Below, piece after piece: positions 36,885 to 46,042 of a DNA stretch of 64,000 nucleotides. Each line of letters begins with the position of its first letter. Position 1 is the stretch's first letter. This stretch comes from Streptococcus oralis subsp. tigurinus. GTDB taxonomy: Bacteria; Bacillota; Bacilli; Lactobacillales; Streptococcaceae. Made by a program: the position numbers and the translations under genes. The DNA lies in assembly GCF_002356415.1 (NCBI RefSeq), contig NZ_AP018338.1:1612001-1676000 (forward strand), given 5' to 3'. The notes beneath the pieces are model-generated. The model searched no databases, was not told the DNA's origin, and was given only the letters and a program-made list of their open reading frames with translations.

Positions 36885-37503
36885 TGACATCTCCCTTAAA
36901 GACATAAGACCCTGCTACAAAAACGGTAGCACCAGCTTCTTTAGCCTGAGCAATAGTTTGGTCATCAATCCCACCATCCACTTCAATCTCAAAGTTCAGC
37001 CCTTTTTTTTCACGAAGGGCAACCAACTCACGAACCTTGTCCATGGTTTCAGGCAGAAAGGCTTGTCCTCCAAATCCAGGATTCACTGTCATGACCAAGA
37101 CTTGGTCAACTAGGTGAAGAACGTGCTTGATTGCCTCCACAGGCGTACCAGGGTTAATGACAACAGAAGGCTTGACACCTAGAGAACGAATCTTTTGAAG
37201 AGCACCATGGATATGAGGCGTTGCTTCGACATGAATGCTGATGATATCTGCACCTGCACGCGCAAAGTCCTCTAAATGATGCTCTGGATTAGCGACCATC
37301 AAGTGGCAGTCAAAGACCATCTTGCTATGGGGGCGAAGAGCTTCAACCACACCTGCACCAAAACTGATTTGCGGTACAAAGTGACCATCCATGATATCGA
37401 TATGGGCATATTCTGCACCAGTTGCTTCTAGGCGTTTGATTTCACGTTCAAAGTTGGCATAATCTGCTGCCAGAATTGACGGAGCAATCTTGTATTGAGA
37501 CAT
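36847..37503 (-). CDS. rpe: Ribulose-phosphate 3-epimerase
   Basis: 218 residues from ATG 37503 (AAGGAG upstream). TIM barrel with the metal-binding His/Asp pairs in HIDIMDGHFVPQISFG and FDCHLMV, the loop VMTVNPGFGGQAF and the catalytic Asp in EVDGGID. It interconverts ribulose and xylulose 5-phosphate in the pentose phosphate pathway. It lies 10 bp behind rsgA, and the pairing rsgA-rpe-thiN is widespread in Firmicutes. Confidence 0.96.
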   Translation of the reverse strand: MSQYKIAPSILAADYANFEREIKRLEATGAEYAHIDIMDGHFVPQISFGAGVVEALRPHSKMVFDCHLMVANPEHHLEDFARAGADIISIHVEATPHIHGALQKIRSLGVKPSVVINPGTPVEAIKHVLHLVDQVLVMTVNPGFGGQAFLPETMDKVRELVALREKKGLNFEIEVDGGIDDQTIAQAKEAGATVFVAGSYVFKGDVNERVQTLRKQLG

Positions 37504-37513
37504 AGGTTTCTCC

Positions 37514-38392
37514 TTATTTTGGAATTTTTTTGCTGACTTTTTTATAGGTTTCTCTGCGATTTTCAATTTCACTGAGAAATTGCAGGTAGTTGTCAAAACG
37601 GAAGGTTGCAATAGCGCCTTCTTCTACAGCTGCCTTAACCGCACAGGACGGCTCATGGGTATGGGTACAAGTACGGAACTTGCAGTCTCGACTAACACTA
37701 GCAATCTCTGGAAAGGCCTGATTCAGCTCTTCAGCACTTGACACTTCATAATCCAGCGATGAAAATCCCGGCGTGTCCGCAATCTTTCCACCATTGAGAT
37801 TGTAAAAACTAACAGCTCGAGTGGTATGGCGACCACGACCTAGACTGTCTGAAATTTCTCCTGTTTCAAGATTGAGGTCCGGTGCGATTTTATTGAGAAG
37901 AGTTGATTTTCCAACACCTGTCTGCCCCATAAAGACTGTAATCTTGCCTGTTAACAAGGGCAGGAGTTCCTCCTTACTGGTCACAAAGTCATAGCCAATG
38001 GCACCGTAAGTCTGCTGGTAAAAAGCCAGTTCCCCTCTATCTTCCAGCAAGTCCATTTTAGAAATATAGACGATAGGATGGATACCCTTGTGCTCCAAAA
38101 GAACCAAGAAACGATCCAGCAAATTGCTGTTGAAGTCCGGTTCCTTGACGGACATGATCACCACAGCTTGGTCAATATTGACAATAGGTGGACGGACCAG
38201 ACTGTTTTTCCGTTCGTGAATCTTGAGAATATAACCTTCAGAATTTTCCTCCGCAGAAAAATCTACCCAGTCTCCGACGTATGGCGTGTGGCCTTTTTTA
38301 CGGAAATTTCCACGCGCGCGTGTTTGATAGACCTGACCCTCACTCTCCACATAATAGAAGCCCGCCAAGGCTTTAATGATTTGTCCCTGCAT
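37514..38392 (-). CDS. rsgA: Small ribosomal subunit biogenesis GTPase RsgA
   Basis: 292 residues from ATG 38392. OB fold (1-65), circularly permuted GTPase with G4 YISKMDLL, G1 GQTGVGKST and G3 DTPGF in that order, then the zinc domain with Cys, Cys, His, Cys in [12 protein letters not shown]. RsgA acts late in 30S assembly and releases RbfA. It starts one base after rsmA, whose product modifies the same subunit, so the two assembly factors are made together. Confidence 0.95.
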   Translation of the reverse strand: MQGQIIKALAGFYYVESEGQVYQTRARGNFRKKGHTPYVGDWVDFSAEENSEGYILKIHERKNSLVRPPIVNIDQAVVIMSVKEPDFNSNLLDRFLVLLEHKGIHPIVYISKMDLLEDRGELAFYQQTYGAIGYDFVTSKEELLPLLTGKITVFMGQTGVGKSTLLNKIAPDLNLETGEISDSLGRGRHTTRAVSFYNLNGGKIADTPGFSSLDYEVSSAEELNQAFPEIASVSRDCKFRTCTHTHEPSCAVKAAVEEGAIATFRFDNYLQFLSEIENRRETYKKVSKKIPK

Positions 38393-38393
38393 C

Positions 38394-39266
38394 TTAGAAT
38401 CCTTGTCCTTTAAGCGCATCTGAAAGGCTAGCAAATTCTTCCAAGCTTAGTGCTTCCCCACGCACACTTGGTGACAAGCCTGCTTGGTCCAAAGCCTTGG
38501 TCAGCTTATCCTTGACTTCTTCGGTCTTGCCAAAGTAGCCTGTTAAGTTGTTCCACAAGGTCTTGCGACGATGGGTGAAACTAGCCTTGGAAATCTTAAA
38601 GAAGAACTGTTCATCTTTCACTGCTACAGCTGGCTCTGGACGGCGCACCATTTTTAAAATGGCTGAGTCCACATTTGGCGCTGGCACAAAGACCGTACGA
38701 GGCACGATGAAGGCAACCTTGGCTGTCATATAATACTGCACAGCAATCGACAAACTACCATAAGCCTTGGTATTTGGCTGTGCTGAGATGCGATCCGCCA
38801 CTTCTTTTTGCATCATGACGACAAACTCACTAAAAGGAATGCCACTCTCGATCAAGTGCATGAGAATAGGCGTCGTAATGTAGTATGGCAAGTTGGCTAC
38901 TACCTTGATTGGTAGTTCAGGATTTTTGAAATTCTGGATATACTGCGCCAAGTCAACCTTAAGAATGTCCTCGTTTACTACAGTAACATTGTCAAAATCA
39001 CGTAAAGTATCTGCTAAAATTGGCACCAAACGGTGGTCAATCTCAAAGGCCATAACTTCTGCCGCACGCTCAGCCAAAAATTCTGTCAAGGCACCAATCC
39101 CTGGCCCGATTTCGATGACATTGACCTGGTCATCAATTTCAGCCGTATCCACGATTTTTTGAAGGATATTGGTATCCGTCAGGAAATTTTGTCCGAAGGA
39201 CTTTTTAAAGGTAAAACCGTGACGCTCCAGCACTGCCTTGGTCACGCTATAATCTGCAATTCTCAT
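38394..39266 (-). CDS. rsmA: 16S rRNA dimethyladenosine transferase
   Basis: 290 residues. SAM site [19 protein letters not shown] (about 48-66) and the N6-adenine methyltransferase motif [11 protein letters not shown]; the C-terminal helical domain begins with [16 protein letters not shown]. RsmA (KsgA) dimethylates A1518 and A1519 near the 3' end of 16S rRNA; its loss gives kasugamycin resistance. It precedes rsgA and follows an unknown tail-anchored protein gene by 19 bp. Confidence 0.96.
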   Translation of the reverse strand: MRIADYSVTKAVLERHGFTFKKSFGQNFLTDTNILQKIVDTAEIDDQVNVIEIGPGIGALTEFLAERAAEVMAFEIDHRLVPILADTLRDFDNVTVVNEDILKVDLAQYIQNFKNPELPIKVVANLPYYITTPILMHLIESGIPFSEFVVMMQKEVADRISAQPNTKAYGSLSIAVQYYMTAKVAFIVPRTVFVPAPNVDSAILKMVRRPEPAVAVKDEQFFFKISKASFTHRRKTLWNNLTGYFGKTEEVKDKLTKALDQAGLSPSVRGEALSLEEFASLSDALKGQGF

Positions 39267-39285
39267 TTATTCTCTTTTCTATTTA

Positions 39286-39993
39286 TTAGCTAAAAACAAT
39301 ATATAGAACCCATATAATTCCTAGTACCAATACAATCCAAAACACAAAATGAATACGATGCTTGTTTGAATCGGATCCAGTCATATCAAGCGCTTTCTTA
39401 TCTTCTTGGGGGTTCATTTTCTTCAATTCATCCTGATAGGCAACCGAATCTAGAATATTGTCTTCTGGCAATAATTCTGAAGCATAATAATCAGGAAAAC
39501 CCATAGCAAGGCCAATTAGGTTCTTATCCGTTAGAGAAAAATCCAAATCTTCTGGTTGATTTTCCTGAATAGCTCGGATATTTTTTAACAGTTTATCAGA
39601 AACTACAGACACTTGATTCATAAAAACTACATCCAAAACATCAAATCCAAGCACATCACCGTCTTTGACATTTGCAAGAATATAACGAACAAAGGCATCA
39701 TATAGTTGCAAGGCTTGCGGGGCATTTTCTTCTAAAAAAGACCGATTTTGGAAGGCATTTTGCTGGAATTTTTCAATAGAAAGTAAGATATCTACATTCT
39801 GCTCTTGGTAAAACTTTTCTGCTTCCTCTTCATCTTCTTCGAGTTTTTCTGCTGTTTCCCAGAGAGCAATAGGAGCTTTTAAATCTTCTTCATCCCAAAA
39901 CAATTGCCAAAAATAAGGTATTGTGTAAATTCCCTCTGTTAGAATACGGGCTTCATCTCCGTTTTTTAAGTAAATATGGCTTCTATTGGCCAT
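39286..39993 (-). CDS. Uncharacterised acidic protein with C-terminal membrane anchor
   Basis: 235 residues from ATG 39993 (AAAGGAAA upstream). I do not recognise the family. The N-terminus reads MANRSHIYLKNGDEARILTE; the body is soluble, acidic (a Glu-rich stretch about 50-60) and probably helical, and the last 22 residues (IHFVFWIVLVLGIIWVLYIVFS) form one membrane span with almost no tail outside. That makes it tail-anchored with the main domain in the cytoplasm. It lies directly upstream of rsmA-rsgA and may be transcribed with them. A possible 30-residue ORF precedes it (40038-40130). Confidence 0.75.
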   Translation of the reverse strand: MANRSHIYLKNGDEARILTEGIYTIPYFWQLFWDEEDLKAPIALWETAEKLEEDEEEAEKFYQEQNVDILLSIEKFQQNAFQNRSFLEENAPQALQLYDAFVRYILANVKDGDVLGFDVLDVVFMNQVSVVSDKLLKNIRAIQENQPEDLDFSLTDKNLIGLAMGFPDYYASELLPEDNILDSVAYQDELKKMNPQEDKKALDMTGSDSNKHRIHFVFWIVLVLGIIWVLYIVFS

Positions 39994-40037
39994 GTTGTTT
40001 CCTTTCAATTTTTTAAAAGTAAGATATGGAATTCTAC

Positions 40038-40130
40038 TCATCCCTCTTCCGTAGATAAATCTATATAGACTTTCAACATATCTTCAGAAATTTCAAGTTC
40101 TATCTTATGAGGTAGGACACCAGTTCCCAT
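40038..40130 (-). CDS. Possible small protein (30 residues) upstream of the tail-anchored protein
   Basis: ATG at 40130, stop at 40038-40040, giving MGTGVLPHKIELEISEDM followed by LKVYIDLSTEEG. A -10-like box (TGTTACAAT, near 40159-40167) lies upstream on the minus strand, but the ribosome site is poor. It could be a true small protein, or the decayed end of a longer gene. Nothing comparable is known to me. Confidence 0.3.
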   Translation of the reverse strand: MGTGVLPHKIELEISEDMLKVYIDLSTEEG

Positions 40131-40196
40131 ACAGCCAGCATCTCAATCTATTCACTTCTATTGTAACACATTCCGCCTACATTTTGGGACGGTTTC

Positions 40197-40760
40197 TCAA
40201 TCCTCATAACTGGTCATAGCATCTTCAACTTCAGCTAGACTAATGCCAAACAACTCTAAGCGCTTAAGGAGTTGCTTGCCGTTGGAATAGCCGATGCGGA
40301 GCTGTTCGCCTAGATACTCTCTGCGCCTACGACTGTCTGCTCCCGCTAAGAAACCTAGGCGAATCAAGTCACCACGACTGATGTCAAATTCGTTCTCATT
40401 TTCAAATTGCTCTGTCACCTGAGCCAGCGCTGTTTTCAGGTTCTCATAGCTAGCGTGTTCGATTCCCAGAGAACATCCCTTAGTCTTGGATTTGGGAGCA
40501 GCCTCATCTCGCTTGAGAAAGGCATGCTGCACCGTTGGAATGGCCGTCATAATCATACGCCGAATCCGCTCCCCATTAAAATCTGGATCGGTAAAGACAA
40601 TGACTCCATGCAATTCATGCAGGCGTTGAATGCGTTCTATATCCTGGTCATTTATTGCGGAACCTCGTGTTTCATAGGTCTCTACATCAAAGTAACGTTT
40701 GAGATTGGCCGTATCATCGCGACCTTCGACCACGATGACTTGGGAAATTTTTTCTTTCAT
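40197..40760 (-). CDS. rnmV: Ribonuclease M5
   Basis: 187 residues from ATG 40760. The TOPRIM domain shows VVEGRDD (catalytic Glu) and VFTDPDFNGERIR (Asp-x-Asp); the C-terminal DUF4093 part contains SRGDLIRLGFLAGADSRRRREYLGEQLRIGYSNGKQLL. It matures 5S rRNA precursors. The start shares its A with the tatD stop (TGATG), a common sign of coupled translation. Confidence 0.95.
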   Translation of the reverse strand: MKEKISQVIVVEGRDDTANLKRYFDVETYETRGSAINDQDIERIQRLHELHGVIVFTDPDFNGERIRRMIMTAIPTVQHAFLKRDEAAPKSKTKGCSLGIEHASYENLKTALAQVTEQFENENEFDISRGDLIRLGFLAGADSRRRREYLGEQLRIGYSNGKQLLKRLELFGISLAEVEDAMTSYED

Positions 40761-41533
40761 CACTTGCTGTCCAATCCGAAGATTCGCTCTGCATTTGCAG
40801 TCGTTGCTGCTGCTAACTCTTCTGTCGTCATACCGCGCAAGTCCGCGATAAAGTCCACGACATAGCGGGTGTAGGCTGTCTTGTTTTCACGACCGCGCTT
40901 GGGAACAGGTGCCAAGTAAGGCGCATCTGTCTCAACGAGTATTTTATCCAAAGGAAGTTCTCTAGCAGCTTCTTGGATATCCGTCGCTTTCTTAAAGGTT
41001 ACCACTCCCGAGAAGGAAATAGTCATACCAAGCTCGACAAACTTTTCTGCCCACTCAAGAGAGCCTGAAAACGAATGCATAATCCCACCACGAGGACCAA
41101 CGCCCTCGCTCTTAATAATCTCATAGGTATCTTCCAGCGCATCCCGGGTATGGACCACAAAAGGCAAATCCAAGTCCTTAGACAACTGAATCTGACGACG
41201 AAAAACCTGCTCCTGCACTTCCTTAGGTGCGGTCATCCAATGGTAGTCCAGACCAATCTCACCCAAAGCAACAACCTTGGGATGCTTAAGCTTTTCAAGC
41301 AAGTAAGCCTCGACCTCGTCAGTATATGTACCTGCTTCAGTCGGATGCCAGCCAATAGTCGCGTAGAGTTGCTCATACTCATCTGCCAACTCTAGGGCAC
41401 GTTCAATGGTTGGCTTGTCAAAACCAACAATATTCATCTGTGTCACACCCATCTCAGCAGCCAAGGAGATTTCTTCGGCTTCACGTCCTGCAAATTCCTC
41501 TACATTTAAGTGTGTGTGTGTATCAAAAATCAT
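40760..41533 (-). CDS. tatD: TatD-family metal-dependent hydrolase
   Basis: 257 residues from ATG 41533. An amidohydrolase TIM barrel with metal ligands in DTHTHL (4-8), GEIGLDYHW, VVHTRDA, MHSFSGS and VETDAPYLAP. TatD proteins are 3'-5' DNases and may act in DNA repair or D-aminoacyl-tRNA deacylation. It is the first gene of the tatD-rnmV pair, with TGGTATAAT about 30 bp upstream. Confidence 0.94.
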   Translation of the reverse strand: MIFDTHTHLNVEEFAGREAEEISLAAEMGVTQMNIVGFDKPTIERALELADEYEQLYATIGWHPTEAGTYTDEVEAYLLEKLKHPKVVALGEIGLDYHWMTAPKEVQEQVFRRQIQLSKDLDLPFVVHTRDALEDTYEIIKSEGVGPRGGIMHSFSGSLEWAEKFVELGMTISFSGVVTFKKATDIQEAARELPLDKILVETDAPYLAPVPKRGRENKTAYTRYVVDFIADLRGMTTEELAAATTANAERIFGLDSK

Positions 41534-41620
41534 CTCTTCTAACCTCGTTTTCTTCCCTCTATTATACCAAAAATAGCATCCCTCGGCTTGTAAAAATATT
41601 CTAATACCAATCGTTCTCCC

Positions 41621-41649
41621 TTGACTACCTTTTTTCAAAGCAGTATAAT
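41621..41649 (+). promoter_or_regulatory. Promoter of the KimA-like importer
   Basis: -35 TTGACT (41621-41626), 17-bp spacer, -10 TATAAT (41644-41649). Confidence 0.8.
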
Positions 41650-41684
41650 AACACTTATTGAAATTTTCAGTAAAGGAAAAGAAA

Positions 41685-43529
41685 ATGTTTAGAAAATTAA
41701 AATATACCTTTATCGGTCGGCCACTCAAGTCTCTCACAGACAGCGAAGGGGGCTTATTAGGAAAAATGCAGGCACTTGCAATGTTATCCAGTGATGCCCT
41801 GTCTTCTATTGCCTATGGACCTGAACAAGTCATTCTCGTTTTAGTCAGCCTCTCTCCTCTCGCTATTTGGTGGAGCCTCCCTATCGGTATCTTTGTCCTT
41901 TTACTCCTCGCTAGTTTGACCATTTCTTATCGTCAGATCATTCATGCCTATCCTCAAGGTGGAGGGGCTTATATGGTCACTCGGGAAAACCTCTCCCCTG
42001 AACTGGGCTTGATTGCAGGAGGCAGTCTCCTTGTTGACTATATGCTGACAGTAGCCGTATCCGTCGCTTCTGGAGCTGATGCTATTACAGCAGCCATACC
42101 TGCCCTCCATCCCTACAATCTTCATATCTCTATTTTCCTAGTCTGCCTGCTCATGCTCTTGAATTTAAGAGGATTGAAAGAATCTGCCAGCTCTCTGATG
42201 ATTCCCGTCTACCTCTTTATCTTCAGTACCGTCTTTCTCTTGCTTTATGGGGTCTTTCAACTGTTTACAGGTTCCCTAAACTATCAGGCAACTTCAACCA
42301 TTGGACAAACTGTTCCGAGCCTTTCCATCGTTCTCCTACTAAGAGCCTTTACCAGTGGCTCTGCCTCTCTGACAGGGGTTGAAGCTATTTCAAATGCGGT
42401 ACCATTTTTTAAAACTCCGAAAGAAAAGAATGCTGCTCAGACTTTGACCATCATGTCGCTGATTTTAGGATTTCTTTTTGCAGGCATTACCTTCCTAAAC
42501 TACTGGATGGGTATCACGCCTCAACACGGAGAAACCATCCTCTCGCAAATGGCCAAGGGCATTCTTGGTGATTCATTCTTTGGTCATGCTAGCTACTATC
42601 TCTTCCAGTTCTCGACAGCCTTGATTCTAGCCGTAGCTGCAAATACTGGCTTTTCAGCCTTCCCTATGCTGTCCTACAATATGGCCAAAAACAAGTACAT
42701 GCCCCATCTCTTTATGGAAAAAGGGGATCGCCTTGGCTACTCCAACGGTATCTTAACTCTGGCTTTTGGAGCTATGATCCTTCTTCTCATTTTTAATGGG
42801 AATACTGAACGCTTGATTCCTCTTTATACTATCGGAGTCTTCGTTCCCTTTGCCCTTTCTCAGACTGGGATGATTCGCCATTGGAAAAAGGAAAAAGGAG
42901 CAAACTTCTTAAAATCTGCCTTCGCTAATATCCTTGGGGCCATCATTTGTTATGCCATTGTCCTCATTTTACTCCTCTTCAGACTGGGTGATATCTGGCC
43001 ATTCTTCCCAATTATCCTAGTTTTAACCTTCCTCTTTTTGTCCATTCACAACCATTACCAAAAAGTGGCAAAACAACTACGACTCTACGAAGGAATTGAA
43101 AAACGCACTTATGACGGTAACCTTGTCCTTGTCCTAGTAGGAAATGTCACTCGAGTAAGTATCGGAGCCATCAACTACGCTCAAAGTATCGGTGACGAAG
43201 TGTTGGCCATGCACATTTCTACTAAAGAAACGGAAGAGAAAGACCAAGAAATTCTTCAGGAATTTACCGACTACTTCCCAAATATCACTCTGAAGAATAT
43301 CAATACCAGCTACCGCGACATCATCACCCCTAGCGTTAAGTATGTCAAACGAATCGCCCAAGAAGCTAAGCAAAAAAACTATACCGTTACAGTCCTCGTC
43401 CCACAGTTTATCCCTAACAAGCCTTGGCAAAATATCCTGCACAATCAAATGAGCCTCAAACTAAAATACGCTCTCAGATGGCATGAAGACGTCGTTGTCG
43501 CTAGCTACTCTTATCACTTAAAAGAATAA
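41685..43529 (+). CDS. kimA: KimA-like potassium importer (APC/KUP superfamily)
   Basis: 614 residues from ATG 41685 (AAAGGAAA upstream). About twelve membrane spans between residues 45 and 460, then a cytoplasmic domain of about 150 residues with a UspA-like alpha/beta fold (NLVLVLVGNVTRVSIGAINYAQSIG). The first helix has SSDALSSIAYGPEQV with Asp 37 and Tyr 44, which correspond to the K+/H+-coupling Asp 36 and Tyr 43 of B. subtilis KimA. It is thus most likely a high-affinity K+/H+ symporter rather than an amino-acid permease. In Bacillus kimA is under a c-di-AMP riboswitch; none is seen here. Confidence 0.85.
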   Translation: MFRKLKYTFIGRPLKSLTDSEGGLLGKMQALAMLSSDALSSIAYGPEQVILVLVSLSPLAIWWSLPIGIFVLLLLASLTISYRQIIHAYPQGGGAYMVTRENLSPELGLIAGGSLLVDYMLTVAVSVASGADAITAAIPALHPYNLHISIFLVCLLMLLNLRGLKESASSLMIPVYLFIFSTVFLLLYGVFQLFTGSLNYQATSTIGQTVPSLSIVLLLRAFTSGSASLTGVEAISNAVPFFKTPKEKNAAQTLTIMSLILGFLFAGITFLNYWMGITPQHGETILSQMAKGILGDSFFGHASYYLFQFSTALILAVAANTGFSAFPMLSYNMAKNKYMPHLFMEKGDRLGYSNGILTLAFGAMILLLIFNGNTERLIPLYTIGVFVPFALSQTGMIRHWKKEKGANFLKSAFANILGAIICYAIVLILLLFRLGDIWPFFPIILVLTFLFLSIHNHYQKVAKQLRLYEGIEKRTYDGNLVLVLVGNVTRVSIGAINYAQSIGDEVLAMHISTKETEEKDQEILQEFTDYFPNITLKNINTSYRDIITPSVKYVKRIAQEAKQKNYTVTVLVPQFIPNKPWQNILHNQMSLKLKYALRWHEDVVVASYSYHLKE

Positions 43530-43532
43530 ACA

Positions 43533-43571
43533 AAAGCTCAAAATCATTTGTTTTTGATTTTGAGCTTTTTT
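43533..43571 (+). terminator. Terminator of kimA
   Basis: Perfect 14-bp stem AAAGCTCAAAATCA/TGATTTTGAGCTTT, followed by TTTTTA. Confidence 0.9.
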
Positions 43572-43674
43572 ATCTGAACTTCTCAAATTTTCTTATAAAT
43601 CAGAGACTTATTCCATGATACAAAACTCATACTGAAATGTATGAATCTTTCACTATCTATACTTGTTGAGCAAA

Positions 43675-43707
43675 ACAAAAGCCAGTAGACTCGAGTTCCT
43701 ACTGGCT
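43675..43707 (-). terminator. Terminator of rpmH
   Basis: Stem GCCAGTAG/CTACTGGC with an inner 10-base ACTCGAGT loop region (about 43681-43707), then TTTTGTTTTG in the minus direction. Confidence 0.85.
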
Positions 43708-43728
43708 TCTTTGCTGAATTTGTTTGGA

Positions 43729-43863
43729 TTATGCAGCCAAAACTTTGCGTCCTTTACGACGACGAGCTGCCAATACGCGACGACCGTTTTTAGTTGACAT
43801 ACGGTTACGGAATCCGTGTTTGCGCGCACGACGAAGTTTACTTGGTTGATAAGTACGTTTCAC
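43729..43863 (-). CDS. rpmH: 50S ribosomal protein L34 (bL34)
   Basis: 44 residues, translated by hand: it begins [19 protein letters not shown] and ends [18 protein letters not shown], the complete L34. The start codon is GTG (43861-43863), with AGGAGGT seven bases before it and no in-frame ATG nearby. In many bacteria rpmH is next to rnpA at the replication origin; here it stands alone with its own consensus promoter and terminator. Confidence 0.97.
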
Positions 43864-43937
43864 GATGAATACCTCCTCATAGATTTTGTATTCGTTTAGC
43901 CGGCTATAAAGTGATCAGTTACTAAACATACTTTACT

Positions 43938-43966
43938 ATTCTATCTGATTCTCACCTATTTGTCAA
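43938..43966 (-). promoter_or_regulatory. Promoter of rpmH
   Basis: Minus strand consensus -35 TTGACA (43961-43966), 17-bp spacer, -10 TAGAAT (43938-43943). Confidence 0.85.
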
Positions 43967-44007
43967 TAGCTCTAAGTAAATGTTTCCTGCTTTTCCCTAT
44001 GAAAGCC

Positions 44008-45222
44008 TTATCTACGATACTGACTCAAGAAACGTGTCATCTTTTCTTGGATTTGCGCTAATTCGTCCACACGTGGGAGGTAAACGATACGGAAATGGTC
44101 TGGTTCTTTCCAGTTAAAACCGCGACCATGAACCAAAAGAACCTTTTCTTGCTTCAAGAAATCGAGGACAAACTGTTCGTCATCATCGATGCAGTACATA
44201 TTGCGGTCAATTTTAGGGAAGATGTAAAGACCCGCCTTAGGCTTGACCGCAGACAAACCTGGAATATCTTGAATGGCATTGTAGATAAAGTTTCTTTGCT
44301 CGTAGATCCGTCCACCTGGAAGAAGCAATTCGTCCACCGACTGGTGACCTCCTAGCGAGGTTTGTACGACTTGCTGGGCCAAAACGTTGGAGCAGAGGCG
44401 CATATTGGACAGCATATTGAGCCCTTCGATATAGCCTTTAACATGGGTCTTAGGTCCAGATAAGACCATCCAACCTACACGAAAACCAGCGATACGGTGG
44501 GATTTCGAAAGACCATTCATGCTGACGCAGAAGACATCTGGAGCCAGACTTGCTACCGGTGTATGAACATGACCATCCATCACCATGCGGTCATAAATCT
44601 CATCTGCAAAGATGATCAAATCGTTTTGACGAGCAATCTCAATAATCTCCAACAAGAGTTCCTTAGGATAAAGGGCTCCAGTTGGGTTGTTCGGATTGAT
44701 GAGAATAATAGCCTTGGTATTGGAAGTAATTTTTGACTTAATATCGTCAATATCAGGGTACCATTCTGCAGCTTCATCACAGATATAGTGGACGGCATTT
44801 CCCCCAGCTAGGCTGACAGCCGCTGTCCAGAGAGGATAGTCTGGCATAGGCACCAAGACCTCATCTCCATTGTCCAAAAGCCCCTGCATGGACATGACAA
44901 TCAGCTCACTGACACCATTTCCAAGGTAAATATCATCAATATCCACATTTGGGAATTTCTTCAGTTGGCAATACTGCATGATAGCCTTACGGGCTGAGAA
45001 AATCCCTTTAGAATCAGAGTAACCTTCGCTATCACGCGCATTCATAATCAAATCATGAATGACTTCATCTGGCGCTGTAAAGCCAAATTCTGCTGGATTC
45101 CCTGTATTCAGGCGTAAAATCTTTTCTCCATTTGCTCGCATACGCATGGCTTCTTCTAAAACAGGACCACGGATATCATAAGCAACATGCTCTAGCTTGC
45201 TAGATTTGTTAAATTCTTTCAT
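44008..45222 (-). CDS. AlaA-type pyridoxal-phosphate aminotransferase
   Basis: 404 residues, fold type I. Motifs: LRLNTGNPAEFGF near 39-51, ILINPNNPTGALYP, FADEIYDRM (PLP contact Asp-Tyr) and SMNGLSKSHRIAGFRVGWM, where the Lys of LSKSH carries PLP; the substrate-carboxylate Arg is in HFRIVYLPR. Closest in kind to alanine/glutamate-pyruvate aminotransferases such as AlaA, linking pyruvate and alanine. Single gene on the minus strand; no obvious terminator before the rpmH promoter. Confidence 0.9.
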   Translation of the reverse strand: MKEFNKSSKLEHVAYDIRGPVLEEAMRMRANGEKILRLNTGNPAEFGFTAPDEVIHDLIMNARDSEGYSDSKGIFSARKAIMQYCQLKKFPNVDIDDIYLGNGVSELIVMSMQGLLDNGDEVLVPMPDYPLWTAAVSLAGGNAVHYICDEAAEWYPDIDDIKSKITSNTKAIILINPNNPTGALYPKELLLEIIEIARQNDLIIFADEIYDRMVMDGHVHTPVASLAPDVFCVSMNGLSKSHRIAGFRVGWMVLSGPKTHVKGYIEGLNMLSNMRLCSNVLAQQVVQTSLGGHQSVDELLLPGGRIYEQRNFIYNAIQDIPGLSAVKPKAGLYIFPKIDRNMYCIDDDEQFVLDFLKQEKVLLVHGRGFNWKEPDHFRIVYLPRVDELAQIQEKMTRFLSQYRR

Positions 45223-45466
45223 CTTTTTTCCTCAATTCGTCAGGATAGTAACATTATACCACTAGAAAGTCGCTGCGACAAGCTTCCATAAACAAGGAAG
45301 TAAAAGAAAAAATGGACAATGGGAATTCTCACCAATTCTCTTTTCTTTTATTTCTATATACGCACTAAGTCTATGACCAACAATATGGTTTAAAATATGA
45401 TTTTTACTTTACTTCTTTAGTGAAAAGGGTTACAATAAAAGTAAGAAAATTTCAGGAGGTTTCATT

Positions 45467-45919
45467 ATGGCACAACGTTACCAAAATGTTATGGTCGCAA
45501 TTGATGGTTCTAAAGAAGCGGACTTGGCTTTCGTCAAAGGTGTTTACACTGCTCTACGCAATGAATCCAAGCTCACCATTGTCCATGTTATTGACACACG
45601 CGCTCTTCAAAGCGTATCTACCTTTGATGCTGAAGTTTACGAAGAACTCCAAGCCGATGCTGAAAGTATGATGAAAGAGTATGAAAAGCGTGCAAAAGAT
45701 GCTGGTTTAACGGATATCCACATCGTCATCGAAATGGGAAATCCCAAAACTCTCCTCGCTCGGACGATTCCGGACGCAGAAAATGTTGACTTGATTTTAG
45801 TTGGTGCTACAGGTCTCAATGCCTTTGAACGCCTCTTAGTCGGTTCTTCATCTGAATATATTCTCCGCCATGCAAAAGTCGATTTGCTGGTCGTGAGAGA
45901 AAGTGAAAAAACATTGTAA
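45467..45919 (+). CDS. Universal stress protein (UspA family)
   Basis: 150 residues with the UspA fold: YQNVMVAIDGSKEADLAF at the N-terminus and the ATP-binding motif GATGLNAFERLLVGSSSEYIL (G-2x-G-9x-G-S type) at about 120-140. Such proteins bind ATP or c-di-AMP and help under stress; the exact role is open. AGGAGG precedes the start, with promoter TTTACT-17-TACAAT. A terminator follows. Confidence 0.93.
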   Translation: MAQRYQNVMVAIDGSKEADLAFVKGVYTALRNESKLTIVHVIDTRALQSVSTFDAEVYEELQADAESMMKEYEKRAKDAGLTDIHIVIEMGNPKTLLARTIPDAENVDLILVGATGLNAFERLLVGSSSEYILRHAKVDLLVVRESEKTL

Positions 45920-45926
45920 ATAGTAA

Positions 45927-45951
45927 GAAAAGGAGCCTAGAACTCCTTTTT
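45927..45951 (+). terminator. Terminator of the usp gene
   Basis: Stem AAAAGGAG/CTCCTTTT with run TTTTTG. Confidence 0.75.
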
Positions 45952-45970
45952 GTTTGCCCTGATTAATCTA

Positions 45971-46005
45971 CACAAAAAGGCTTTAAACAATTATTTAAAG
46001 CCTTT
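45971..46005 (-). terminator. Terminator of the Tyr-rich surface protein gene
   Basis: Perfect 12-bp stem AAAGGCTTTAAA/TTTAAAGCCTTT (45976-46005), then TTG in the minus direction. Confidence 0.8.
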
Positions 46006-46042
46006 GTCTTATTTAGAAAGTAATCAATTCCAAAAGATCGAA

